Below, piece after piece: positions 16,313 to 24,994 of a stretch of DNA of 45,094 nucleotides (positions within the stretch are counted from its first letter, which is position 1; every line of letters begins with the position of its first letter). The notes beneath the pieces were generated by a model. That model saw only the letters and a program-made list of their open reading frames with translations, was not told where the DNA came from and searched no databases. The stretch is from an uncultured delta proteobacterium (GTDB taxonomy: Bacteria > Bdellovibrionota_C > UBA2361 > OMII01). The translations under genes and the position numbers were made by a program. The DNA lies in the NCBI GenBank assembly GCA_903920005.1, contig CAIXKI010000012.1, forward strand, positions 1-45,094, in the 5' to 3' direction.

Positions 16313-19300
16313 ATGGCTAACTCTCAGAAATTCCTGAAGGCTTTGGTCGGCGTACTGCTGACAACCATCCTATTTGCCCGACCGGCAATCTCTCAAACGT
16401 CGGTTGTGGGAAAGCTCTATCTAGCCGAGGGCTCAGTTTTCGTGCGCCCCGCAGGAGCATCAACGTGGAATCAAATTCAGGTGGGAGCCCCACTCTCCGT
16501 CGGCGACACAGTAAGAACCGGCGATGATGGGAAAGCCGCCCTGGAGTTTATCGACGGCGCGCTCGTGCGACTCGGCCGCCTCTCCGCGATGACCTTTAAC
16601 GAAGTCAGCCCCACGGGGGCGCCTGCGGTCATGCAACACAACGGAAAAGCCTACTTCTTCTCCCGAGGGGCTCGTAAAGAGCCGTCTATCGAAACTCCGA
16701 TGGTCAACGCAGCAATTTACGGAACTGAACTCGTTGTGGATGTCACATCAGAGAAGACTACGATCGATGTTCTTCACGGCTCAATCAAAGCATCGAACGA
16801 GCTCGGAGCGGAATCAGTAGGTGTCGGTGAAAGCGTTACTGCGCGACGTGGCGCTCGCCTCACAAAAACTATCCTGGTGCGCCCACAAGATGCTGTGCAA
16901 TGGATGATTCGCTTCCCTTTTGTCATCACATCTCTTGATATCGCGCCATCGGCGGATACCTCATGCGACATTCAGTGCACCCTCTCCGCTCAAGAAGCTA
17001 TCACCAAAGCAGCGAAGGGAGCCTCCCTCTTTGATGAGGCTCGAAGAGCTCCGAAGCCCCTCTCCGCGACACCCCGCGGACGGATCCTTCAGGCGATAGC
17101 GCTCTGGCAAGTAGGAGATCTAGCATCCTCTCAGGCGATTCTCGCAAAACTTCCCAGTGCGCTTGGAGCTCGAGACGCGGCGATAAGGCATCTCCTTCAA
17201 GGATTCGCGGCGCTGCAACGAAGCGACGTAGCAGCAGCAAAGTCTCACGCGGCGGACGCGGAGCAACTGATTCCGGGTATGGTTAATACCGCCCTACTCA
17301 ATTCATATATAGCTCAGGCACAGGGTGATGTCGACCTAGCGCTAACAGAATCAACCGCCCTGCGAAAAGCGTACCCCCAAATAGCCGAGACCTACGACCG
17401 AGAAGCGGAACTCCTTCTCTCTAGTGATAAACGGGAAGCAGCATCTGAGGTAATGACGACAAGAACCTCACAGTTCGGCTCAAGCCCTCTCTCTTCGACT
17501 CTGGCCGGATTCTCAGCTCTCGCGAATAAGGAGATGGAAGCGGCGCGCTCCTATTTCGATACCGCCATAAAAAGCGACCCCTCTCAATCCCTCGCGTATC
17601 TCGGAAACGCGTTACTGGACGCTCAATCAAGGGACTACTCGACCGCTCAAGGCAACCTTTCACGAGCTATTCAATTAGATCCAAGCGTCGCCGTCTATCG
17701 CTCATACCTTGGGAAGTTATTCTTTGAGGACGAGAACTCTCCCAAAGCAATTAAAGAGTTCGACGCGGCGGTTGCTCTCGATCCAAACGATCCGACCCCC
17801 TACCTCTATCGCTCGTACGCGAAGATAGCGGAAAACGACCCCGTCGCCGGGTTAACCGATGTGGAACGCTCCATCAAACTGAATGATGGGCGCGCTGTCT
17901 ATCGGTCATCTCTCCTTCTTGACCGAGACGTAGCGGTACGAAGCGCGGGGCTCGCTCGAGCGTTCTCTGAACTTGGATTCACTGAGGCCGCGCGAATCGA
18001 GGCTATTAAATCAATCACCGACGATTATTCAAACTACTCAGCGCACCGTCTTCTCTCAGACTCATATACCTCTATTCTTGATACTGAGGGATTCAATTCT
18101 GAGCAACGAATCGCCGACCTTTTAGCTCCATTGAGCTTCAACCTCTTTAATAGCGTTGGAGAACAGGCGAGCCTTGGTGACTATAATGCTCTGTTTGACA
18201 AGAAAGAGACGAGGAAAGCGGTAGGTCTCAACTGGAGTTCAAACCAGGACCACTACGTTGGGAACCTCCTCGCGACGGGGAAGGGAGAGGACTACGGGTA
18301 TCTATTGAGCTATCGCCCGGATTACGCGTTCGGCTCGCATCACAACGCCTTCTTCGGAGATTCAAAACTCAGAGGAGCTCTCCAGTATGAAACCTCCCCG
18401 AATGACCGATTTGTGCTCGACAGCTCATGGAATTTGCGGAACGTCGAAGGTAGCCAACAGGGGGACTACTCTGAAGACGTCCACGTGGGTTCCGTCAGAC
18501 TCGGCTATAACCACAGAGTCTCTACCAATCTGAGATTCCTGGCACAGGGGGAATTCGCCCGAGATAGTGAACACACCTCAGAACGCGTACTGCGGGACAT
18601 TACGGTCGCGGTGCCTGAGTGGAACGAAGAGTTCTCGGTAGGCTCAATCGGAGACGAATATACCAGCCAACGAGTATATCGAGAAAGCCTAGCGACACAG
18701 ATGATCTATACTTCGCACTATCTTGATTCAGTAAGTGGCATTGAGGGCCTCTATGCCGACACAAGCAGACGAGGATCCTACGAACTCCTTGAGATTCAAG
18801 ACGTTCCTCCTTTTGCCACCAGCGCAAGTAGCAGTAGCGGCAACCTCTCCTCTGGAACCGTGTACGAATATGTATCTCTGAAGGTGCCACGCCGAGCGAC
18901 CCTCACCTTGGGGGTTGACGCGACCCACATCGAAAGAGACCTCACCGAAGTCGCTCCTTTTATTGATGGCAGCGACTCACAAGGCAAAGTCTCTCCAAAG
19001 TTCGGCCTCGTTCTCACTCCAACATCATGGCTCACCGGTCGAGCGGCATACTTCGAAGGGTTGCGAAAATCTGTTCTTGAGGACCTCAGTAGCTTGGAAC
19101 CGACTCTTGTGGGCGGAATCAATCAACGGTTCAATGATTTTAGCGGAACAGAGAGTAGAAATCTCGGCTTCGGTCTTGATGTCAAAGACGCCAATACGCT
19201 CTACGCTGGAGCTCAATACACACGACGACACATTATCGATTCGTTCGGAAATGTCAGCGATTTCGCGATATGGGATGGAGAATCAACGATCCCAAGTACT

Positions 19301-19759
19301 CCGCGTACCTATGGGTTTGAGGACAGTCACGCGAACTCAGACACTCTTCGCGGATACGTGTACTCAGTTCTTACACCTAAATCTGTTCTCACAGCTGATT
19401 CGCTCTACGAACATTATGCCGAGACCGATCCGGAGATAAGAGCTGACACCTCGATTGATGGGGTAATCGACACGCAGCGATATCGTTTAGGCTACAAATA
19501 TTTCCTTGGAAAGCATTTCTCCGTTGGCACGCAGGCAACCTATCGCGACCAACAACTTTCTCAGACCGACGATCCAAATGGATTCTGGCTCTTCGACCTT
19601 GGAGTCAACTACCGATTCTCGGAACAACACGGACGAATGTTCGCGCGGCTCGATAACATCCTCGACCGCGACTTTACCTACGCCCAAACAAGGGGGCTGG
19701 AGACTCAGGTGCTCGAGGGCCGCTCGTTCATCGTTGGAGTTAATTACAACTTCTGGTAG
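16313..19759 (+). CDS. FecR-TPR-outer-membrane beta-barrel fusion protein
   Basis: The 1148-residue protein has a signal peptide (cleavage near 'AISQTS', residue 27). It then has a FecR-type domain (about 35-170; 'VRPAGASTWNQIQVGAPLSV', 'VGDTVRTGDDGKAALEF') and a helical TPR region (about 215-600; 'SLAYLGNALLDAQSRDYSTA', 'SVAVYRSYLGKLFFEDENS', 'DPNDPTPYLYRSYAKIAEND'). From about 620 to the end alternating aromatic/polar strands form a TonB-receptor-like barrel that finishes 'FIVGVNYNFW', a typical outer-membrane barrel C-terminus. No obvious plug domain is present. It probably sits in the outer membrane with FecR and TPR parts in the periplasm. Transport substrate is unknown; the divergent CHASE2 kinase may sense the same signal. 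A glycosyltransferase gene follows on the same strand. Confidence 0.85.
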   Translation: MANSQKFLKALVGVLLTTILFARPAISQTSVVGKLYLAEGSVFVRPAGASTWNQIQVGAPLSVGDTVRTGDDGKAALEFIDGALVRLGRLSAMTFNEVSPTGAPAVMQHNGKAYFFSRGARKEPSIETPMVNAAIYGTELVVDVTSEKTTIDVLHGSIKASNELGAESVGVGESVTARRGARLTKTILVRPQDAVQWMIRFPFVITSLDIAPSADTSCDIQCTLSAQEAITKAAKGASLFDEARRAPKPLSATPRGRILQAIALWQVGDLASSQAILAKLPSALGARDAAIRHLLQGFAALQRSDVAAAKSHAADAEQLIPGMVNTALLNSYIAQAQGDVDLALTESTALRKAYPQIAETYDREAELLLSSDKREAASEVMTTRTSQFGSSPLSSTLAGFSALANKEMEAARSYFDTAIKSDPSQSLAYLGNALLDAQSRDYSTAQGNLSRAIQLDPSVAVYRSYLGKLFFEDENSPKAIKEFDAAVALDPNDPTPYLYRSYAKIAENDPVAGLTDVERSIKLNDGRAVYRSSLLLDRDVAVRSAGLARAFSELGFTEAARIEAIKSITDDYSNYSAHRLLSDSYTSILDTEGFNSEQRIADLLAPLSFNLFNSVGEQASLGDYNALFDKKETRKAVGLNWSSNQDHYVGNLLATGKGEDYGYLLSYRPDYAFGSHHNAFFGDSKLRGALQYETSPNDRFVLDSSWNLRNVEGSQQGDYSEDVHVGSVRLGYNHRVSTNLRFLAQGEFARDSEHTSERVLRDITVAVPEWNEEFSVGSIGDEYTSQRVYRESLATQMIYTSHYLDSVSGIEGLYADTSRRGSYELLEIQDVPPFATSASSSSGNLSSGTVYEYVSLKVPRRATLTLGVDATHIERDLTEVAPFIDGSDSQGKVSPKFGLVLTPTSWLTGRAAYFEGLRKSVLEDLSSLEPTLVGGINQRFNDFSGTESRNLGFGLDVKDANTLYAGAQYTRRHIIDSFGNVSDFAIWDGESTIPSTPRTYGFEDSHANSDTLRGYVYSVLTPKSVLTADSLYEHYAETDPEIRADTSIDGVIDTQRYRLGYKYFLGKHFSVGTQATYRDQQLSQTDDPNGFWLFDLGVNYRFSEQHGRMFARLDNILDRDFTYAQTRGLETQVLEGRSFIVGVNYNFW

Positions 19760-19934
19760 GCCTCTTACGCGATAGAGCGGACGGTATTCTTGAAAACACA
19801 TCTAGAAGAACTCTTGAAAGATTCACCGCGACACCAGGTAGGCCCTCTCTTGAGACTCGCATCATACCTCGCTTTACTCGTTGCCCTTCCCAAAACTCCG
19901 ACCGATACTTGTCGAGACTTTAGTAAGGCTTCAC

Positions 19935-21767
19935 ATGAGTATTGAGCAAGCTCGCATATTCGCCGAAAAAAAGCTCTTTCATAAGGCACTGCCACTCTTG
20001 GCCGATCTGATGGCGCAAAAGCCTCCTATTCGCGGAGCTCATCTCGAATACGCCAAAATCGTAATGAGCACTACATTCAAATATCTCGCCTTGGAAGCTG
20101 CCCGTAAGGAGCACACGCTCTTTAACTGCCCTGAGGCAAAAGATTTCGCGACATCGATCGAAGAATCAATGAAGGCGAAACAAGTAAGGCACACTGAACA
20201 TCCCCTCATCTCGCTAATCGTCGTCGCAAAATCTGGCGAGGAGGTTTTGTGGAAGCGATGCTTAGAATCGATCTCGTTACAGGTTAACACCAAGGTCGAG
20301 GTCTGTCTTATTTCTGATACTCCGCTTCCGATGTGGGGGACACTTCCCTCATCTGTATCGCTACACCCCTTGGCCTCACGTCCTTTCAGCAAGCGCGAGG
20401 AGATAACGCGAGCTCTTCACATCGCTCGGGGAGATATCGTATCCGTTATAGAACGACCCGAGACAGTGATTGGCGAATGCGGACTTCTCTTTATCGCCGC
20501 CGCATTTTACGCCATGCCGATGGCCGATGTGATCCAAAGCGAGAGAACGTTTCGTTCTGACAATCTTGTTTTTGAACCAACTCGATGTCATCAGCCACAC
20601 TGGAGCCAGGCTGTCGTTCTAGATGCTGAAACACTTGAGCCTCCAACGCTGCTCTTTTCGTGGAGGGGTGTGTTTTTTAGGAGGCAAGCTCTTCTCAACC
20701 AACTCCCATTTGAGTCAGACATAGAGGAGGCCTTAGCGCTCGACGTGGCAATAAAAACTCTCCGCTCAAAGCCTATCCACACCCTCGCTATACCGGTATT
20801 GCTTGACGAAACCCCATCTGAGGGCCGAAGCTATCAGATCGGTCTGAGAGAGATTGCGGAAGCCAAGAGCTTAATCAGTAGAGAGAAAAAGCGCCTTAAA
20901 GAGAAGCCCTCGACATCCCATCCCACGACACTAGACCCATTCACTAAACCAAACCCGGATCAAAAGTTGCCGAGAGTCGCGTCGAACCTTTTACGAGGCG
21001 GACGAGCAGCGGCGCCATCAATCTCGCTTGTAACCTCTGTGCTCAACGGCCGCGACTATATTGAGCGCTGCATCGACTCAATCCTCTCTCAAGGTTATCC
21101 TAACCTTGAGTACATTATCCTCGACGGAGGAAGCACCGATGGAACGCAGGAGGTTATAAAGAAGTACGAAAACCACCTCTCACACTGGAGCTCGGGTCCG
21201 GACGACGGTCACTATGCCTCTGTGCAAGCGGGGCTAACTCGCTCTACCGGTTCGATAATGTCATGGCTTAACGCGGATGACTGCCTCACGCCGTACTCCC
21301 TTGATCTTGCGGCCGCGATCTTTACCGGAGCCCCTCACATCGATTGGCTGACTGGCGCCCTGTGCATCTACTCCGCCGACAACCAGCTTGAGGTTGGAGG
21401 CATTCCAAGTCTCTCTGGCGAGATATATTTTAATGATGGGTTCGACGCGCCCTTTATTCAGCAGGAAGGAACGTTCTGGAAACGCTCCTTATGGGAACGG
21501 GCGGGTGGCGCACTCGATCTACGGCTGGAGCTCGCCGCGGACATGGAGTTATGGACCCGCTTCTTCCAGTATTCCCACCCCTATGCACTATCCGTTCCAC
21601 TCGGAATCTTTCAGATGCGCCCTGGTCAACGTTCAGAGATGTTCCGACACCGATACTTTGTGGAAGCCTACCGAGTAATTCAACGACTAAAAACTATCGG
21701 CATAGAACATTTCCGCCATCCTCATCCAGAGGAAACAAGATTGCCGATCCCCGTAGAGCCGGGTTAG
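19935..21767 (+). CDS. two-domain family-2 glycosyltransferase with helical N-terminus
   Basis: From ATG 19935 the protein has 610 residues (the track start at 19881 lacks support). The first ~80 residues are TPR-like helices. Residues ~85-310 resemble a GT-A glycosyltransferase ('HPLISLIVVAKSGEEVLWKR') but the expected metal-binding DXD is missing ('VSVIERPE'). Residues ~350-600 form an intact GT2 domain with 'ISLVTSVLNGRDYIERCI', 'ILDGGSTDGTQEVI' and 'MSWLNADDCLTPYS', where the aspartates bind the sugar nucleotide and metal. The first domain is therefore probably inactive or structural. The sugar and acceptor are unknown. It lies 175 bases after the FecR-barrel gene and may be co-transcribed. 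Related GT2 signatures occur in the 990-residue fusion near 43 kb. Confidence 0.82.
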   Translation: MSIEQARIFAEKKLFHKALPLLADLMAQKPPIRGAHLEYAKIVMSTTFKYLALEAARKEHTLFNCPEAKDFATSIEESMKAKQVRHTEHPLISLIVVAKSGEEVLWKRCLESISLQVNTKVEVCLISDTPLPMWGTLPSSVSLHPLASRPFSKREEITRALHIARGDIVSVIERPETVIGECGLLFIAAAFYAMPMADVIQSERTFRSDNLVFEPTRCHQPHWSQAVVLDAETLEPPTLLFSWRGVFFRRQALLNQLPFESDIEEALALDVAIKTLRSKPIHTLAIPVLLDETPSEGRSYQIGLREIAEAKSLISREKKRLKEKPSTSHPTTLDPFTKPNPDQKLPRVASNLLRGGRAAAPSISLVTSVLNGRDYIERCIDSILSQGYPNLEYIILDGGSTDGTQEVIKKYENHLSHWSSGPDDGHYASVQAGLTRSTGSIMSWLNADDCLTPYSLDLAAAIFTGAPHIDWLTGALCIYSADNQLEVGGIPSLSGEIYFNDGFDAPFIQQEGTFWKRSLWERAGGALDLRLELAADMELWTRFFQYSHPYALSVPLGIFQMRPGQRSEMFRHRYFVEAYRVIQRLKTIGIEHFRHPHPEETRLPIPVEPG

Positions 21768-21984
21768 GGATAGTAGGCCTCTCGCGGATCATGGACGGAT
21801 ACCTGCCCTACGCGAACTCCATGTTGCATTGGTGATCGTGCTCGGTAGCCTGCCGATCGTTGCGCCCCGCGGTCGAAGAGGCATGAAACATTTGCACCCG
21901 TAGGCTTGCCGAAGATAGGAGGCCTCCGCTCCATTCGCGCCTTGAATACAAAGCAGGAGGAACACATCTCACCGACCTGCTTGC

Positions 21985-22806
21985 TCACCCTAGACCAACG
22001 TCCAGCATCATCATGATTACAAACCCACCAATAAACCCGAGCGACGCGACATCGGTCGATCGGTCAAGCTGCGTCTCCGGAATAACTTCCTCGATAACCA
22101 CGTAGATCATCGCGCCAGCGGCAAACGCTAACGCATAGGGAAGGATGGGACGCATTTGAAGAACCGCCAAGGCGCCAATTACGCCAGCGATAGGCTCGGC
22201 TATGGCGGATAGCTGACCATACCAAAAGCATTTGAGACGAGAGACACCGAGGCGTCGCAACGGAAAGGCAACGGCCATTCCTTCTGGGAAGTTCTGTAGC
22301 CCGATACCGATAGCGAGAGACACCGCCGCGGCGATAGAAGTTTCAGGGATGCCTGCCGCGACACCTCCGAACAAGACACCTACAGCGAGCCCCTCCGGGA
22401 TGTTATGCAAAGTTATCGCCAACACTAACAAGGTCGTTCTGCGCCACTTAGTATGAACACCCTCCGCTTGAGACTTCGGAAAGTTAATGTGCAAGTGAGG
22501 AAGAAACTGATCCAGCGCGTACAAGAAAATGGCGCCCAAGCAAAACCCTACCGCGGCTGGCGTAGCCTTAGCGAAGCCGTCACCTTCGCTCATATCAATG
22601 GCCGGCGAAAGCAAAGACCAAAAGCTCGCGGCGATCATAACACCGCCAGTGAAGCCCAGCATGCCATCAAGAGCTTTGCGATTAAGCTCTTTAAAAAAGA
22701 AGACAAGTCCCGCACCGCACGCGGTCACAAACCACGTAAAAAGCGTGGCAACAAGAGCCCCCCAAACCGGGTGAATAGTTTCAAAAAAGCTTAAAATATA
22801 ATCCAT
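21985..22806 (-). CDS. ZIP-family divalent metal transporter
   Basis: The 273-residue integral membrane protein has about eight hydrophobic helices and the two ZIP signatures in helices IV and V: 'LHNIPEGLAVGVLFGG' and 'GLQNFPEGMAVAFP', whose His, Asn, Pro and Glu residues line the metal site. A short cytoplasmic histidine segment ('FLPHLHINF') lies before helix IV. Proteins of this GufA/ZupT-like branch import zinc and related divalent ions across the inner membrane. The gene is separated from dapF-like by 27 bases on the same strand, so the two may be co-transcribed. No metal-responsive operator was recognised. Confidence 0.92.
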   Translation of the reverse strand: MDYILSFFETIHPVWGALVATLFTWFVTACGAGLVFFFKELNRKALDGMLGFTGGVMIAASFWSLLSPAIDMSEGDGFAKATPAAVGFCLGAIFLYALDQFLPHLHINFPKSQAEGVHTKWRRTTLLVLAITLHNIPEGLAVGVLFGGVAAGIPETSIAAAVSLAIGIGLQNFPEGMAVAFPLRRLGVSRLKCFWYGQLSAIAEPIAGVIGALAVLQMRPILPYALAFAAGAMIYVVIEEVIPETQLDRSTDVASLGFIGGFVIMMMLDVGLG

Positions 22807-22833
22807 ATCGGCAGATTCCTTTACCTCGCGTAC

Positions 22834-23679
22834 CTACAGCAGATCCGCTAAGGACTCCTGGTCTAACACCCCACAGGCTATCTTGGTGACCGGACCACTC
22901 ATTCGAATGGAGAGATCCTTCCCTATCTCAATCGAGAGACGCCCACCTGGCATCTGCACTGTTACCGTTGGATCGACCAATCCCAAACGATACGCAACCG
23001 CTGCGGCGGCGCAGCTACTACTACCAGAAGCGAGCGTATATCCGGCTCCACGCTCCCATATCTCAAGAGCGATATTTTTGCGGTCGATCACTCGAAGAAA
23101 CTGAACATTGGTTCGCTTAGGGAAGTTCGGATGAACCTCTAGAAGAGGCCCGAGCTCCTTAGCTGTCTTTGCGGATACCTCGCAATTCAACACGACGCAG
23201 TGGGGATTACCAACCGTTGCCGCGCAAAACTGAACGGTACGATCTCCAAGAATCAACTCTTCGTTTATGACCTCACGAACAGCTCCAGCGACAGGAATAC
23301 GGTCACTCTGAAAACTGACAGTGCCCATGTCGACCGTGACGGACCTACCGGAGTCTTTTACGAGGCAGGTCACTGTTCCACCAATCGTATCGACCTGAAA
23401 GGGGGCCCCGTTCACGAGTTTAGTATCAAAAAGGTACCGAGCGAATATACGCAGTCCGTTTCCACTCTTTTCTGCCTCTGAGCCATCCGGATTTAGGATT
23501 TGAAGCTTAAAAGCACCAACTCTAGCGGAAGGTTGATGCACGAGAATCCCGTCAGATCCAACACCATAATGCCTATGACAGATCCGTTGGGTGATCGCCG
23601 GCGAAAGCACCACCTGAAGGCCGGAGGCCTCCATAACGATATAGTCGTTACCCAGTGCGTGATAGCGAGAGAATTTCAT
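22834..23679 (-). CDS. dapF: DapF-family epimerase homologue with Ser for both catalytic Cys
   Basis: The 281-residue protein aligns end to end with diaminopimelate epimerase: 'HALGNDYIVM' near residue 7, 'NPDGSEAEKSGNGLRIFARY' near 63-82, 'VGNPHCVVLN' near 155, and 'IWERGAGYTLASGSSSCAA' near 205. In DapF the two catalytic cysteines sit in 'CGNG' and 'ACGTG/ACGSG'; here both are serine ('SGNG', 'ASGSSSC'). All surrounding substrate-binding residues remain. Either this subfamily uses serine/another base, or it acts on a different substrate or as a dehydratase-like variant, as known for Cys-to-Thr changes in the related proline-racemase family. It may still be the only DapF in the genome. Function is therefore provisional. 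Confidence 0.8.
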   Translation of the reverse strand: MKFSRYHALGNDYIVMEASGLQVVLSPAITQRICHRHYGVGSDGILVHQPSARVGAFKLQILNPDGSEAEKSGNGLRIFARYLFDTKLVNGAPFQVDTIGGTVTCLVKDSGRSVTVDMGTVSFQSDRIPVAGAVREVINEELILGDRTVQFCAATVGNPHCVVLNCEVSAKTAKELGPLLEVHPNFPKRTNVQFLRVIDRKNIALEIWERGAGYTLASGSSSCAAAAVAYRLGLVDPTVTVQMPGGRLSIEIGKDLSIRMSGPVTKIACGVLDQESLADLL

Positions 23680-23797
23680 GACTTCCTGAGCTCCCGTAAC
23701 AGGGCAAAAGCTACCTGTCGTAACGCTAACACCGAATCGACCTTAGTTCCAGATAGTCCTCTTTGCGAGAGGGGGCAGAACACCTTATCATAGCGGC

Positions 23798-24994
23798 ATG
23801 AACCCAGCTTTGGCCTACGAAAACGCCACTTGCCCGTACTATACCCGCGGGGAGTGTAACTCATGCTCACTTTTGGGAATTACTCAGGGCTCTCGCCTCT
23901 CGTCTAAAGAGGCCTCGGTGCTCTCTGCCATAAGGGCTAAGGGAGCCTCTCCGGAGACCGTGGAAGCTATTAGAATCCCCCATCATCCCTGGGGCTCCCG
24001 GTGCAAAGTGAAGATGAATGTCACTGGCACTACCGCAGCCCCGTGTATCGGTATCATCAAAGCGGATAGAACGTCGGTAGACCTTGTGGAATGCCCGCTC
24101 CCACCTTCCCATATCAGAACCCTTCTCTCAGGCCTTCGCGGCTTCATCACGGACGCAGCTCTCGTACCGTATGACGTAGAGGCGCGCCGAGGAGAGCTAA
24201 AAAATATCATCGTGATGAGTAACCACGATGGTTCTCAGGGGATCCTTCGGTTCGTTGTTCGAACCTCTGAATCTATTCCGCGTATAAAGAAACGAGTCAC
24301 AGAGCTTCAAACCAACTATCCGTGGCTCTCGGTCATAACGTGCAACATTCAGCCCCTTCCCGCGGCTATTCTTGAGGGTCCGGAAGAGATCTTTCTCACG
24401 GATACACAGATGATAGATGAGCGATACGGGGAGCTCTTACTCTCGTTCGCGCCACAATCCTTCATGCAAGTAACGCACGAAATAGCGCAGGCACTCTACC
24501 AACGGGCGGCCAAGTATGTACGAGAGAGAAGCGTTACCCGAGCTCTCGATCTCTTTTGCGGCGTTGGCGGGTTCTCTCTGTCGATCGCGCCCGCGTGTAG
24601 GGAGGTCACAGGTGTAGAGCTCTCAGCTAGAGCGATAGAGAGCGCTCAACATTCGGCTCGACGCTCAGGGTTTTCTAACACCACCTTTGTAGCCAGTGAC
24701 GCTGAACACTTTCTCGCTCAAAACCAAGGAGCCTCATACGATCTCGTCGTAACCAATCCTCCTCGGCGAGGGTTATCCGCGGAGATACTACGCCAACTTA
24801 AGTTGCTTGCTCCATCGACGATTATATATTCTAGCTGCTCCCCGGAAACCTTTGGCCGCGACTGCGCGGCGCTCCACGATACATACCTCCTTAGGGGTAT
24901 AGCGCTCTTCGATATGTTCGCCATGTCAGAGCATTGTGAGGTGCTGGGTTTTCTCGAAAGGAGAGGGTCTCCAGAGCCACTACCGAGCCTATAA
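23798..24994 (+). CDS. rlmC: 23S rRNA (uracil-C5)-methyltransferase, RlmC/RumB type
   Basis: The 398-residue enzyme methylates C5 of a uracil in RNA using SAM. The N-terminal cysteines 'CPYYTRGECNSCSLLG' match the iron-sulphur cluster of RlmC/RlmD, and there is no TRAM domain before them, which favours the RlmC (U747) branch. The SAM-binding motif is 'ALDLFCGVGGFSLSIA' near residue 248, 'VVTNPPRRGL' near 315, and the catalytic cysteine is in 'YSSCSPETFGRD' near 345. The gene is divergent from dapF and overlaps the end of the Thr-Pro repeat gene by six bases, tail to tail. TrmA-type specificity is less likely because of the cluster cysteines. Confidence 0.9.
   Translation: MNPALAYENATCPYYTRGECNSCSLLGITQGSRLSSKEASVLSAIRAKGASPETVEAIRIPHHPWGSRCKVKMNVTGTTAAPCIGIIKADRTSVDLVECPLPPSHIRTLLSGLRGFITDAALVPYDVEARRGELKNIIVMSNHDGSQGILRFVVRTSESIPRIKKRVTELQTNYPWLSVITCNIQPLPAAILEGPEEIFLTDTQMIDERYGELLLSFAPQSFMQVTHEIAQALYQRAAKYVRERSVTRALDLFCGVGGFSLSIAPACREVTGVELSARAIESAQHSARRSGFSNTTFVASDAEHFLAQNQGASYDLVVTNPPRRGLSAEILRQLKLLAPSTIIYSSCSPETFGRDCAALHDTYLLRGIALFDMFAMSEHCEVLGFLERRGSPEPLPSL

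Noticed and set aside
18915-19439. Plus ORF of 174 residues inside the barrel gene.
   Set aside because: It is a shifted-frame shadow of the FecR-barrel coding region with no independent signals.
22453-22794. Plus ORF of 113 basic residues.
   Set aside because: It is antisense to the ZIP transporter; the basic composition reflects complementing hydrophobic codons.
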